Positions 7,641 through 17,327 of a stretch of 42,203 bases of DNA are shown piece by piece. The notes under the pieces were generated by a model. It searched no databases. It was not told the origin of the DNA and worked only from the letters and a program-made list of their open reading frames with translations. Origin of the DNA: Bacteroidia bacterium (lineage in GTDB: Bacteria; Bacteroidota; Bacteroidia; Bacteroidales; UBA932); the NCBI GenBank assembly GCA_030537315.1, contig JAUNNZ010000017.1, forward strand, positions 1 to 42,203, in the 5' to 3' direction. Positions within the stretch are counted from its first letter, which is position 1, and each line of letters begins with the position of its first letter. The translations under genes were made by a program, and so were the position numbers.

Positions 7641-10600
7641 ATGAAAAGGAAAAAACTATCTCATCTGTTCGGACTTTTGGTGCTTTTGCTCCTGATACCC
7701 GGACAATCTTTCGCCCAGAATCTGCGCGTGGAAGGTAAGGTCCTTGATGAGCGGGGAGAAGGGTTGATCGGTGCCGGAGTGGTCATTCAAGGGACCACAA
7801 CAGGTACCATTACCGATTTTGACGGTAACTTCGTACTCCCTTCCGTTTCCCTTGGCTCCATGCTCGAGATCTCCTGCATCGGCTATGCAACACAGATTGT
7901 CGAGGTCACAGGAGGCAAGCTCACCATCGCGATGGAAGTTGACTCTCACCTGATCGAAGAGTCGGTAGTCGTCGCTTACGGACAGCAGAAGAAGGTCACC
8001 ATCACCGGTGCGGTTTCCGCAGTGAGCGGTGAAGGACTTCTCAAGGCTCCAGTAGCCAACGTCGCGAACGCACTTCAGGGTCAGCTCCCCGGCGTATCCG
8101 CAGTTCAGGCTTCCGGTATGCCTGGCGATGATGAACCTACCATCCGAATCCGCGGTGTCGGTTCTTTGAACAGCGCCGATCCGCTTGTACTGGTCGATGG
8201 TGTCGAACGTTCTTTCTCACAGTTGGACCCTAATGAAATCGAAAGCATATCCGTCCTCAAGGATGCTTCCGCTACGGCAGTGTTCGGTGTGCGCGGTGCG
8301 AATGGCGTCATCCTCGTCACAACCAAGCGCGGTACCACCGGCAAGGCTTCTGTCACAGCTTCCGCCAGCGCCGCCATCCAGACTATTTCAAAGTTCGTCG
8401 ACTTTGCGGACTCATATACCTATGGCCAGATGTGGAACTATACCGCCATCACCGACGCTCTCCCAATGAGCCAGTGGCCTGGTTCCGTGAAGATTTCAGA
8501 CTATACCCCATACGCTGATACCGGTATCAGATTCACCCAGGATGTCATGGAGCATTTCCGCAAGGGCGATATGCCTACCACATTCCCGAACACGGACTGG
8601 ATCAACTACATCATGAATGACTCCGCCTGGCAGGAACAGGCCAACGTCAATGTGAATGGCGGTACCGACAGGGTCCGTTACTTCATTTCTGCCGGTTTCC
8701 TGAATCAGGATTCCCTGTTCAAGACGTTCTCCGACGACAAGAACGAGACCTTCAAGTATCAGCGTCTGAACTACCGAGCCAACCTCGATATCGACATCTC
8801 AAAGCACAGCCAGCTGTCAATAACCCTCGGCGGCCGCATGCAGGACCGCAACACGATGGGTGGCGGCGAAGGTTTCCTCTTCCGTTACCTGCAGGGTGCA
8901 ACACCGTATGCCGGTATCGGTATCGATGACCAGGGCCGTCACGTGGTTTCCGACGTCAATCTCGTCGGCCAGTATGACCGCGATGCGCTTTCAAACTACT
9001 ATAACCTCGGTTATGTCAATGAGAGCACCAATGTCCTCAACTTCGACCTCCAGTACAAACTCGATCTCGGATTCATCACCGAAGGTCTTGACTTCAAGGT
9101 AAAGGCATCCTACAACTCTGACTACACAGCTCAGAAGAACCGCGAGAACGGTTATGGTACAGGTCTTACCTATGTCGCAACGATCGTTGACGGGCAGGAG
9201 GTTCTCCGCAAGGAAGGCATTACCTGGCCGACTCCGTACAGCGAGAGCAAATGGGGCAACCGCAACTGGTATGCCGAGGCCAGCTTCGACTATGCACGCA
9301 AGTTCGGCAACCACAACATCACCGCTCTCGTCCTCTACAACCAGAGCAAGACATATTATCCTTGGGATTCCGACGGCAGTCTCTATCAGTCACTCCCTAA
9401 GGGTTATGTAGGCCTGGTCGGCCGTGTCACGTACGACTATGCCACCAAGTATCTCCTCGACTTCAATATCGGATACAATGGTTCAGAGAACTTCGCTCCT
9501 GACAAGCGCTATGGTCTGTTCCCTTCAGTATCAGTCGGTTGGATTCCATCCAGCGAAGACTGGTGGGAGCCTATCAAGGACGTATTCGGATATTTGAAGA
9601 TCCGTGGGTCCTGGGGTCTTGTAGGTAACGACAACACCAACGGTGCACGTTTCCTCTATCTCCCTGGCGCATGGCAGTTCTATCAGGGCTCGATGAGCAC
9701 CAACCCTTATGCGCGAAGCGCCAACTTCGGTACCAGCGGAGACTGGCTGCAGGCCGCAAGGGAACTCACCTCCGGTAACCCTAACGTTACCTGGGAGACC
9801 GCCAGCAAGTTCAACGTCGGTGTTGACGCAGCCTTCTTCAAGGATCGTCTCCACGCATACGTCGACTTCTTCTGGGAGGACCGCAAGGATATTCTCGTAT
9901 CCAACGCATCCACCCTGCCGGCAGTCACATCCCTTCCATCAAGCTACGTGAATGCGGGCCGCGTCAAGAACCGCGGTTATGAAGTCACCCTGAACTGGGA
10001 AGACAAAGTCGGCGATTTCAGCTACTCAATCTCTCCTAGCTTCGCATTCGCAAGGAACCAGGTACTCGAGATGCTTGAAGTCGAGCCTCTGTACTCTTAC
10101 CTCAAGCATACCGGCCTCCCTGTAGGCCAGCCGTTCGGCTATGACCTCTTCGAGTTCTACCAGCCGGGTACGGAAGAACGCTACCAGGCCAAGTACGGCA
10201 CCCCTATGCCGGACCAGAACATCGACCTCAAGTATGGTGACTGCGTTTATGTCGACCTCAACGGTGACGGCATCATCGACCAGAACGACCAGAAGCCTCT
10301 CGGCTACACCAGCAACCCTGAAATCACGTACTCCCTCAATGCACAGCTGCATTGGAAGGGACTCGATTTCTCAATGCTCTGGATCGGCGCCGACAACGTA
10401 AGCCGCACACTTAACGGATACTTCCGCGACCAGTTCGGTTCCACCAACACGTCTGCACTCACCCAGTGGGTCGCTGACAATTCCTGGACTGAAGACAACA
10501 CGAATGCCATCCTGCCTCGTATCTCATTCACCAACAGAGTTCACAACAACCGTGACTCACAGGCATGGATGATTGATTCCAAGTACATCCGTCTGAAGAA

Positions 10601-10802
10601 TGTCGAGATCGGATACACCTTCAAGAAACGCGATGAATCAGCATTCTTCAATTACATCCGTGTATATCTCTCAGGTCAGAATCTTCTCACCTTCTCAGAG
10701 TTTGACGGCAACGACCCGGAAGCTCCTGGTTCAGGACTTGATTACGGTGTTCGCTACCCTATGACACGTGTCTTCAACATTGGCGCTCAGATTAACTTCT
10801 AA
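7641..10802 (+). CDS. SusC-like TonB-dependent outer-membrane transporter
   Basis: A 1053-residue outer-membrane importer for oligosaccharides, energised through TonB. Order of parts: signal peptide (residues 1-26, ending SFAQ); a carboxypeptidase-D-like regulatory domain (LRVEGKVLDERGEGLIGAGV, about 28-105); the TonB box region EESVVVAYGQQKK near residue 110; the plug with RIRGVGSLNSADPLVLVDG and SISVLKDASATAVFGVRGANGVILVTTKRG; then a 22-strand barrel of about 800 residues ending in a typical C-terminal YPMTRVFNIGAQINF. Its partner SusD follows 13 bases downstream. The cargo is inferred from the neighbouring enzymes to be (gluco)manno-oligosaccharides. Confidence 0.95.
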   Translation: MKRKKLSHLFGLLVLLLLIPGQSFAQNLRVEGKVLDERGEGLIGAGVVIQGTTTGTITDFDGNFVLPSVSLGSMLEISCIGYATQIVEVTGGKLTIAMEVDSHLIEESVVVAYGQQKKVTITGAVSAVSGEGLLKAPVANVANALQGQLPGVSAVQASGMPGDDEPTIRIRGVGSLNSADPLVLVDGVERSFSQLDPNEIESISVLKDASATAVFGVRGANGVILVTTKRGTTGKASVTASASAAIQTISKFVDFADSYTYGQMWNYTAITDALPMSQWPGSVKISDYTPYADTGIRFTQDVMEHFRKGDMPTTFPNTDWINYIMNDSAWQEQANVNVNGGTDRVRYFISAGFLNQDSLFKTFSDDKNETFKYQRLNYRANLDIDISKHSQLSITLGGRMQDRNTMGGGEGFLFRYLQGATPYAGIGIDDQGRHVVSDVNLVGQYDRDALSNYYNLGYVNESTNVLNFDLQYKLDLGFITEGLDFKVKASYNSDYTAQKNRENGYGTGLTYVATIVDGQEVLRKEGITWPTPYSESKWGNRNWYAEASFDYARKFGNHNITALVLYNQSKTYYPWDSDGSLYQSLPKGYVGLVGRVTYDYATKYLLDFNIGYNGSENFAPDKRYGLFPSVSVGWIPSSEDWWEPIKDVFGYLKIRGSWGLVGNDNTNGARFLYLPGAWQFYQGSMSTNPYARSANFGTSGDWLQAARELTSGNPNVTWETASKFNVGVDAAFFKDRLHAYVDFFWEDRKDILVSNASTLPAVTSLPSSYVNAGRVKNRGYEVTLNWEDKVGDFSYSISPSFAFARNQVLEMLEVEPLYSYLKHTGLPVGQPFGYDLFEFYQPGTEERYQAKYGTPMPDQNIDLKYGDCVYVDLNGDGIIDQNDQKPLGYTSNPEITYSLNAQLHWKGLDFSMLWIGADNVSRTLNGYFRDQFGSTNTSALTQWVADNSWTEDNTNAILPRISFTNRVHNNRDSQAWMIDSKYIRLKNVEIGYTFKKRDESAFFNYIRVYLSGQNLLTFSEFDGNDPEAPGSGLDYGVRYPMTRVFNIGAQINF

Positions 10803-10815
10803 TGAATGTCCGATT

Positions 10816-12807
10816 ATGAAAAATATACTGAATAAAATACTGGTGTTGGGAATAGTGGCCACGATGTCTGCAACTTCCTGTGTAGACAAATTTGCTATCG
10901 GTGACCCTTTCCTCGAGAAAGCTCCTGGTGTTGACGTGAATATCGAGACCATATTCTCAAATCCTGAATATGTCCGCAACTTCCTTTGGAGTGCATACTC
11001 ACAGCTTTACTGTACTTACACCAACAGCAACATGATGAACGGCGCACCTATCGATGTGCTTTCAGACTCATATCACTGTTACTGCAGCTGGGGCGGTCCT
11101 ATCCAGAGCTACTATCCCGGCTCCCTGACGGAAAATGCACAGGACACCGAAGACAGCAACTTCCAGGGCAAGTTCTCTTATTCTACCAGAAGTATCGGCT
11201 CCGACGCCGGCGGCCGCGTTTCCATCTATGAAACAATCCGTAAATGCTGGCAGATCATCGAGAACATCGACAACGTTCCAGGTATGGACGAAATGGAGAA
11301 GAGCCGTCTTCGCGGCGAGGCTTACACCATTATGGCAAGCCGCTACTACGATGCGTTCCGCAACTTCGGCGGACTCTGCCTTGTCAAGAAGGCATACGAT
11401 GTGGGCGAGGAATTCACCGATGGCCGCGCCACAGCATTGGAGACCGTTGAATATATCGACGATCTTATCGAGCTCGCAATCGCTGAGCCAGGTTTTATCT
11501 GGAACATCCCTAACAATGACATCGGCCAGTGGTCAGGACGTCTTACACGTGCATCTGCCAGGGCTCTCCGCGCAAAGGTATGGATGTTCGCCGCATCTCC
11601 TCTGTTCAACAGCTCTGAACCTTATATGCAGTATGATGCCAGCAAGGTCACAGAGTTCACCAACATCGAACACGTCTGGTTCGGAAAGGAAGACCCTTCT
11701 CTCTGGGAGCGCTGTCTCAAATATTGTGACGAGTTCTTCACAGACAATGCAGCCAACGGCAACTATTACCAGCTCGTTCAGCCTACAAGCCAGGATGAGG
11801 CAGGTTATAGAACCGCTTACCGCAGGGCATACCGCTACCGCAATGACGAAACTCATCACGAGAAGATATTCGACGTTCACCCGACCAAGACCGTATCCGA
11901 TGGCGGATGGGGTTGGGGCTGGGCAGGCTTTGCTCTTGACTGCTATCGTCAGGGCGGTGCCGTTCCTACCAACGAACTTGTAGAGTGCTTCGGAATGAGC
12001 GACGGCCGCGATTTCCCATATACCGACATCTACGGTGCCGGCAAGAACCCTGAAGGTATCGACATCTATGCAGACCGCGACCCTCGTCTCTATGAGACCG
12101 TCATGGTTCCTAGAGCATCCCTTCCTGCAGGATTCGATTATCAGGGACAGAATTTCATTGATTCCTGGGAAGGCGGTTTCCTTACCACCTCAGCCTTCAA
12201 CAATGCTGAAGACAAGGCCACCGGTTTCTTCAAGTTCAAATGGCTTCTTGACTACGGCGGAAGCACCCTCAAGATGGATGACGAATACATTGGCGTATCC
12301 TATGTCCGTCTTGCGGAAATGTACCTCATCCGTGCTGAAGCTCTCGCTGAACTTGGCAGGAATCAGGAAGCCCTTGACGCCCTTCACGTAGTACGCAGCC
12401 GCGTCGGTCTCGGCCGTATCGAGGAGAAGAACCCTGGACTGAACCTTCTGTCCAACAAGGAGAACCTCATCAACGAAATCCTTCGTGAGCGCAACTGCGA
12501 AATCGGCGCAGAGTGTGGCGACCGTGTTTACGATATGATACGCCGCAAACGTCAGGATCTTTTCACCAAGCCTCTCCACGAGATCAGAATCTACCGTCTC
12601 GATGCCGCTGGCAACCGTATGGAAGACGGTGGCAGATATACTGAAGGTGAGCCTTGGCCGAAATTCGAATACGAGAAGCCGCAGATCACCGTCGGCGCAC
12701 GCCGCTGGTGGACCGAAGGCTATTGGACTAACAAATGGTATCTCGACCCTGTTTCCAGAGATGAGGTGCAGAAAGGTTATGGCCTTACTCAGAATCCTGG
12801 TTGGTAA
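10816..12807 (+). CDS. SusD-like surface glycan-binding lipoprotein
   Basis: A 663-residue lipoprotein that forms the lid of the SusC importer. Signal peptide with lipobox SATSC. SusD/RagB features are visible: FLWSAYSQLY near the start, ARYYDAFRNFGGL-type TPR segment, SARALRAKVWMFAASPLFNS, then YVRLAEMYLIRAEALAELGRNQEAL and VRSRVGL, and RERNCEIGAECGDRVYDMIRRKR near the C-terminus. It ends GYGLTQNPGW, the usual SusD finish. The frame is open from 10768 but that part overlaps susC; the ATG at 10816 begins the signal peptide. It is larger than most SusD proteins (about 500-600 residues). Confidence 0.93.
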   Translation: MKNILNKILVLGIVATMSATSCVDKFAIGDPFLEKAPGVDVNIETIFSNPEYVRNFLWSAYSQLYCTYTNSNMMNGAPIDVLSDSYHCYCSWGGPIQSYYPGSLTENAQDTEDSNFQGKFSYSTRSIGSDAGGRVSIYETIRKCWQIIENIDNVPGMDEMEKSRLRGEAYTIMASRYYDAFRNFGGLCLVKKAYDVGEEFTDGRATALETVEYIDDLIELAIAEPGFIWNIPNNDIGQWSGRLTRASARALRAKVWMFAASPLFNSSEPYMQYDASKVTEFTNIEHVWFGKEDPSLWERCLKYCDEFFTDNAANGNYYQLVQPTSQDEAGYRTAYRRAYRYRNDETHHEKIFDVHPTKTVSDGGWGWGWAGFALDCYRQGGAVPTNELVECFGMSDGRDFPYTDIYGAGKNPEGIDIYADRDPRLYETVMVPRASLPAGFDYQGQNFIDSWEGGFLTTSAFNNAEDKATGFFKFKWLLDYGGSTLKMDDEYIGVSYVRLAEMYLIRAEALAELGRNQEALDALHVVRSRVGLGRIEEKNPGLNLLSNKENLINEILRERNCEIGAECGDRVYDMIRRKRQDLFTKPLHEIRIYRLDAAGNRMEDGGRYTEGEPWPKFEYEKPQITVGARRWWTEGYWTNKWYLDPVSRDEVQKGYGLTQNPGW

Positions 12808-12828
12808 CAAATAGAAATCATCACGATT

Positions 12829-15609
12829 ATGAAATTACGTAATATACTTATATATAGCCTATTGGGGCTCCTTGTTGTCCCTGTGACAGCAAACGCTCAA
12901 ATCGAGCTGAGTGACAAGAAGTCACAAATGGTGGATTTGGGCTATGGAGTCGAGAGTTCGGAATTCCTCACTACAGCGGCGACGTACACAATCACTGCTG
13001 AAGAACTCAGCCGAACCTCAGCCATCAGTCTTGCCGATGCTCTTTATGGCAAACTTCTCGGACTCACCGCCCTTCAGAACACCGGTTTCAAGGGAGAGGA
13101 AGGCACGGGCGCTTCATTCAATATCCGTGGCGCACAGACCACCGGAGAAAGAGACATTCTTATTCTCGTTGACGGAGCCGAACGCCCTATCGACCGCATT
13201 TCAGTAGAAGAGGTCGAGAGTGTAACCGTCCTCAGGGATGCCGCAGCCGTTGCCATGTACGGCCACGAAGCAATCAACGGTGTTCTCCTTGTCAAGACCA
13301 AACGAGGCAAAGCCAATACCGGATTCAATGTCAAGGTCGGCGCTTCCCACAAGTTCCAGTTCGATCCTCAGTCAGCTGAAATGGTCGGCGCCTACGATTA
13401 TGCAAAAGCATTGAACACAGCCCGTCAGAACGACGGCCTCGCACTTGCATACACCGATGCTGAATTGCAGAAATTCAGTGACGGTACCGATCCTTTCGTA
13501 TATCCGAACGTCAATTGGAAGGAGCAGGTTTTCAGAAACACCGCTCACGAGACCAACGCATTCGTTTCAATGTACGGCGGATCTGACAATGTCGAGTACT
13601 ACTCACAGATCGACTTCACCGACGCACGCGGACTTTATAAGGGCGTAAGCCAGGGCGACTGGAATTCACAGCTCAAGGAATCAAAGGTCAACATCCGCGC
13701 GAACGTGGATTTCCAGGTTACTAAGACAACCAAGGTCAAGACCAACGTCCTTGCCATCTTCATGGAAACCAACGGTGTCCCTAACCTGAGCTCAAATGAC
13801 GCCTGGTGGCATCTCTACAAGGTTCCGGCACTTGCATTCCCTATCAAGACCAAGAATGGCGTATGGGGCGGCAGCCAGACTTATGGAGACTACAACCTCG
13901 TCGCCAAATCCCAGGGCACAGGCTACGCCAAGACACATCAGCGTCAGATCTGGGCCGATGTCACGCTTGAGCAGGACCTTTACTTCCTTCTCGACGGATT
14001 GAAGTTCTACGCCGGCGGTTCATATGACAACTCTTCCAATACCATCGAGAACCGTTCAATGGGTTATCAGTATGGATGGAACTATTATGACGCCAGCAAC
14101 ACGCTGCAGGAAGCCGTGATGGGTACTGTAGAGGACAAGCTCGTCTTCAACCATTGGGTTGACTCGCAGTGGCGCATCGGAACCCTCAACGCAGGTTTCA
14201 AATATGCCACCCGGTTCAACAACGGCGACAATTTCCTTGCCAATGCAAATTACAATATGAAGAGCGAGATCCGTGACGGTCAGAGCAACACCTGGTACCG
14301 CCGCAACGTCAACCTCGCACTCCATTATGACCACGCCGACAAATTCGTCGCCGACGTTGTGCTTGCAGCCAACGGCTCGAACCGCAGCTACCCTGCGAAG
14401 TGGGCGTTCTCACCGACTTTTGGTCTTGCCTGGATCTATGGCAACAATCCTGAAACGGGATTCTACGGCAAGCTCCGTCTTTCCGGCGGTGTCCAGCATA
14501 CCGATTATGTTCCTGAAAACGGACTTTGGCTTGCCAAGTGGGACGGTTCTCACGGACAGTTCTGGTACGGCACGTCATACGCCAGCAGCTGGGGCGCATT
14601 CCAGACCCAGTTCCCTACCACCAACTTCCAGCAGGAAGCGGCTCATAAGCTCAACCTCGGTACTGATATGCGTATCGCAGATTGCCTCGACATCACCGTC
14701 GACATGTTCTATCAGCAGAGGCGTCACATCCTTGTAAGCGCAGGCTCTCTGAACTCCTCTATCGTAGGTATCCAGTCTGCATATGATGACAAGGGTGCCG
14801 TTGCAAGCTACGGCGCCGAGGTCGGCCTGCGTTATGCAAAGACTTTCGCTAACGGTTTCAATCTGAATTTCGGAGCAAACGCTTCAGCCGTCAAGAGCCA
14901 GGTACTCGAATGGATCGAGACTCCTGTATATCCGAACCTCTCTGTTGTCGGCGGTCCTGCTGACGCATCACGCGGTCTCATCGCCCTCGGCTTCTTCCAG
15001 AGCCAGGAAGAGATTGACAACAGCCCTCGTCAGGAATTCGGCCAGGTCAAGGTAGGTGACATCAAGTACAAGGATGTCAACAGTGACGGTGTCATCAACG
15101 AAAACGACTATGTCGCGATGGATTATGGCTTCGCTGTTCCTGCCCTGAATTACGGCATCAACATCGGTATGGAGTACAAGGGCTTCGGCATCAATGCATC
15201 CTTCCAGGGCGCAGCCGGTCAGACCAAGAGCCTCCTCGATGTCGACGGTGTCTGGGGTGCTCTTTCAGACAACCGCAACCTTTCCAGGGAATATCTCAAC
15301 AACTGCTATGACACTGCAGGTGCAAACGCACTGTATCCGCGTCTGTCTACTACAAGAGTTGCCAACAATACCCAGAATTCAACCATCTGGTACCGCAATG
15401 TAAGTTGGTTCAAACTGCGCGACTGTGAGATCTACTACAAGCTCCCTGCATCGTTTGTCAACCGCATCAAGCTTTCATCAGTCAAGATCTTCGTCCAGGG
15501 ACAGAACCTTCTGTCATTCGACAACATCCCGGCTATGGATGCTGAGAACCTCAACACAGGCTATCCTGTGATGAAGGCAGTCAATATGGGTCTTTCTGTA
15601 ATCTTCTAA
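12829..15609 (+). CDS. Second SusC-like transporter, compact form
   Basis: A 926-residue TonB-dependent transporter. The signal peptide ends TANA-Q at about residue 24. Unlike the first SusC it has no carboxypeptidase-D-like domain: the mature N-terminus passes in about 15 residues to a degenerate TonB-box-like stretch (MVDLGYGVESSEF) and then the plug (SIADALYGKLLG-like region, FNIRGAQTTGERDILILVDGAER, VESVTVLRDAAAVAMYGHEAINGVLLVKTKRG). The barrel follows and ends YPVMKAVNMGLSVIF. It begins 21 bases after the first susD and is followed by its own susD, so the locus has two transporter pairs. It may accept a different oligosaccharide length or decoration; this is inference. Confidence 0.92.
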   Translation: MKLRNILIYSLLGLLVVPVTANAQIELSDKKSQMVDLGYGVESSEFLTTAATYTITAEELSRTSAISLADALYGKLLGLTALQNTGFKGEEGTGASFNIRGAQTTGERDILILVDGAERPIDRISVEEVESVTVLRDAAAVAMYGHEAINGVLLVKTKRGKANTGFNVKVGASHKFQFDPQSAEMVGAYDYAKALNTARQNDGLALAYTDAELQKFSDGTDPFVYPNVNWKEQVFRNTAHETNAFVSMYGGSDNVEYYSQIDFTDARGLYKGVSQGDWNSQLKESKVNIRANVDFQVTKTTKVKTNVLAIFMETNGVPNLSSNDAWWHLYKVPALAFPIKTKNGVWGGSQTYGDYNLVAKSQGTGYAKTHQRQIWADVTLEQDLYFLLDGLKFYAGGSYDNSSNTIENRSMGYQYGWNYYDASNTLQEAVMGTVEDKLVFNHWVDSQWRIGTLNAGFKYATRFNNGDNFLANANYNMKSEIRDGQSNTWYRRNVNLALHYDHADKFVADVVLAANGSNRSYPAKWAFSPTFGLAWIYGNNPETGFYGKLRLSGGVQHTDYVPENGLWLAKWDGSHGQFWYGTSYASSWGAFQTQFPTTNFQQEAAHKLNLGTDMRIADCLDITVDMFYQQRRHILVSAGSLNSSIVGIQSAYDDKGAVASYGAEVGLRYAKTFANGFNLNFGANASAVKSQVLEWIETPVYPNLSVVGGPADASRGLIALGFFQSQEEIDNSPRQEFGQVKVGDIKYKDVNSDGVINENDYVAMDYGFAVPALNYGINIGMEYKGFGINASFQGAAGQTKSLLDVDGVWGALSDNRNLSREYLNNCYDTAGANALYPRLSTTRVANNTQNSTIWYRNVSWFKLRDCEIYYKLPASFVNRIKLSSVKIFVQGQNLLSFDNIPAMDAENLNTGYPVMKAVNMGLSVIF

Positions 15610-15622
15610 TATTGATTGAATT

Positions 15623-17299
15623 ATGAAACTACATAAAATCTGTTTATTCATTTTCGCCGGAATCGCCCTGAACGCATGTGCTGACCTCAATTACACTGAG
15701 CAGAATATGCGCGATGAAGAGTGGTCATTCGAGTATTTCGAGAATGGCGTGAAGAATATGGTATTTGACGTTTACGCCCAGCTCTACAACAATGAGTTCG
15801 AGTCGAACAGCGCTTACTTCCTTGCAGGCGCCACCGACGAGGCCCAGTATGCTCTCGAGAACGGCGCGATAAACAACTATACGAACGGCGGCTGGAGCGC
15901 AGCCAACCCATATTCCAATGTCTGGACAAAATCATACACCGCCATCGCGGAGGTTTGCACAATCCTTGAAAAGATTGACAAGGCAGACCTTTCAGAATGG
16001 AAATACAACGCAAGTTATGAACTGTGGGCTGCTCAGCTGGAGCTTTTCCCTTATGAGCTCCGCTTCCTCAGGGCATATTTCTATTTCGAACTGTTCCGTG
16101 CCTATGGTGACGTTCCTCTGGTGACCACCACTCTCAGCAACGCTCAGGCCAACAGCATCGGACGCACTTCTGCAGATGATATCGTCAAGTTCATCGTCGA
16201 CGAGATTGACGCAGTCGCCCCATACCTTCCTGTTTCTTACACCACGGAAGTAGGCGCTGAGATCGGGCGCGCAACACGCGTTGCAGCTTACGCGCTCAAG
16301 GCACGCACACTGCTTTATGCCGCGTCTCCGCTGTTCAACCCTAGTGGTGACACGCAAAAGTGGGCAAAGGCTGCCGCAGCCTGCAAGTTCGTCATTGACA
16401 ATGCGTCCACATGGGGACTTGAGCTCAGCACTTACAGCACTCTGTGGGGACACGATGCATTCTACAATCCTGAGATAATCCTCGGACTCGGCCGCGGTGA
16501 AAGCAACTCATTCGAGATGGCCAACTATCCGATCGGCGTAGAGAACGGAGCATCAGGCAACTGCCCTACCCAGAGTTTCGTAGATCAGTATGAGTACCAG
16601 AGCAATGGCGAGACCTTCGCCCAGCGTTATCCTGGAAGCATCGACCTCAATTCGGTCGATCCATACGAAGGCCTTGACCCACGCTTTGCCCTCACCGTAG
16701 TGAGGAACGGAGACGAATGGCCATCAAACGGTACCCAGAAAAAGGCTATCGAGACATTTGTCGGAGGCTTCAACGCCGCTCCTACCTATGGTGCGACTCC
16801 TACAAGCTACTATCTCAAGAAGTATGTGGATGGATCCTGCGTCACAACCGCTGACAATCAGACCACTCGCCGCCATACCTGGATTCTGTTCCGCCTCGGC
16901 GAACTTTATCTTGACTATGCAGAGGCCGTGTTCAACGCCACAGGAAGCGCCAATGACAATTCTTACGGCTTGACAGCCAACGAGGCCGTCAACAAGCTGA
17001 GAGACCGCAGCGACATCAAGATGCCTAAATTCACTGAAGACGGCAGCGCCTGGGTTGAACGCTATGAGCGCGAACGCCTTGTCGAGCTTGCATTCGAGAA
17101 CCATCGTTTCTGGGATGTACGCCGCTGGAAGAAGGCTGACCAGTATTTCAAGACCATCCAGGTCGCTTCCATCAGCAGCTCCATGCAGCTTACCCGCTCT
17201 ACCATCACCCGTCAGTGGGAAGAAAAATACTACTTCTATCCAATCCCTCAGACTGAATTGAAGAAGAATGAAAAACTCACCCAGAACCCGGGTTGGTAG
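15623..17299 (+). CDS. Second SusD-like lipoprotein
   Basis: A 558-residue SusD/RagB-family lipoprotein. Lipobox LNAC (Cys19). Typical segments are FLRAYFYFELFRAYGDVPLVTTTLS, GRATRVAAYALKARTLLYAASPLFNPSGD, FRLGELYLDYAEAVFNATGS with NEAVNKLRDRSDI, and YERERLVELAFENHRFWDVRRWKKADQ near the end, closing with LTQNPGW. It starts 13 bases after the second susC and pairs with it. Length is normal for SusD. Confidence 0.93.
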   Translation: MKLHKICLFIFAGIALNACADLNYTEQNMRDEEWSFEYFENGVKNMVFDVYAQLYNNEFESNSAYFLAGATDEAQYALENGAINNYTNGGWSAANPYSNVWTKSYTAIAEVCTILEKIDKADLSEWKYNASYELWAAQLELFPYELRFLRAYFYFELFRAYGDVPLVTTTLSNAQANSIGRTSADDIVKFIVDEIDAVAPYLPVSYTTEVGAEIGRATRVAAYALKARTLLYAASPLFNPSGDTQKWAKAAAACKFVIDNASTWGLELSTYSTLWGHDAFYNPEIILGLGRGESNSFEMANYPIGVENGASGNCPTQSFVDQYEYQSNGETFAQRYPGSIDLNSVDPYEGLDPRFALTVVRNGDEWPSNGTQKKAIETFVGGFNAAPTYGATPTSYYLKKYVDGSCVTTADNQTTRRHTWILFRLGELYLDYAEAVFNATGSANDNSYGLTANEAVNKLRDRSDIKMPKFTEDGSAWVERYERERLVELAFENHRFWDVRRWKKADQYFKTIQVASISSSMQLTRSTITRQWEEKYYFYPIPQTELKKNEKLTQNPGW

Positions 17300-17327
17300 T
17301 ATTCCAAACATTTAAAGGAATTTGAAT

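Noticed and set aside
10768-10815. N-terminal extension of the first SusD
   Set aside because: It overlaps the end of susC and would bury the lipoprotein signal peptide; the ATG at 10816 is the sensible start.
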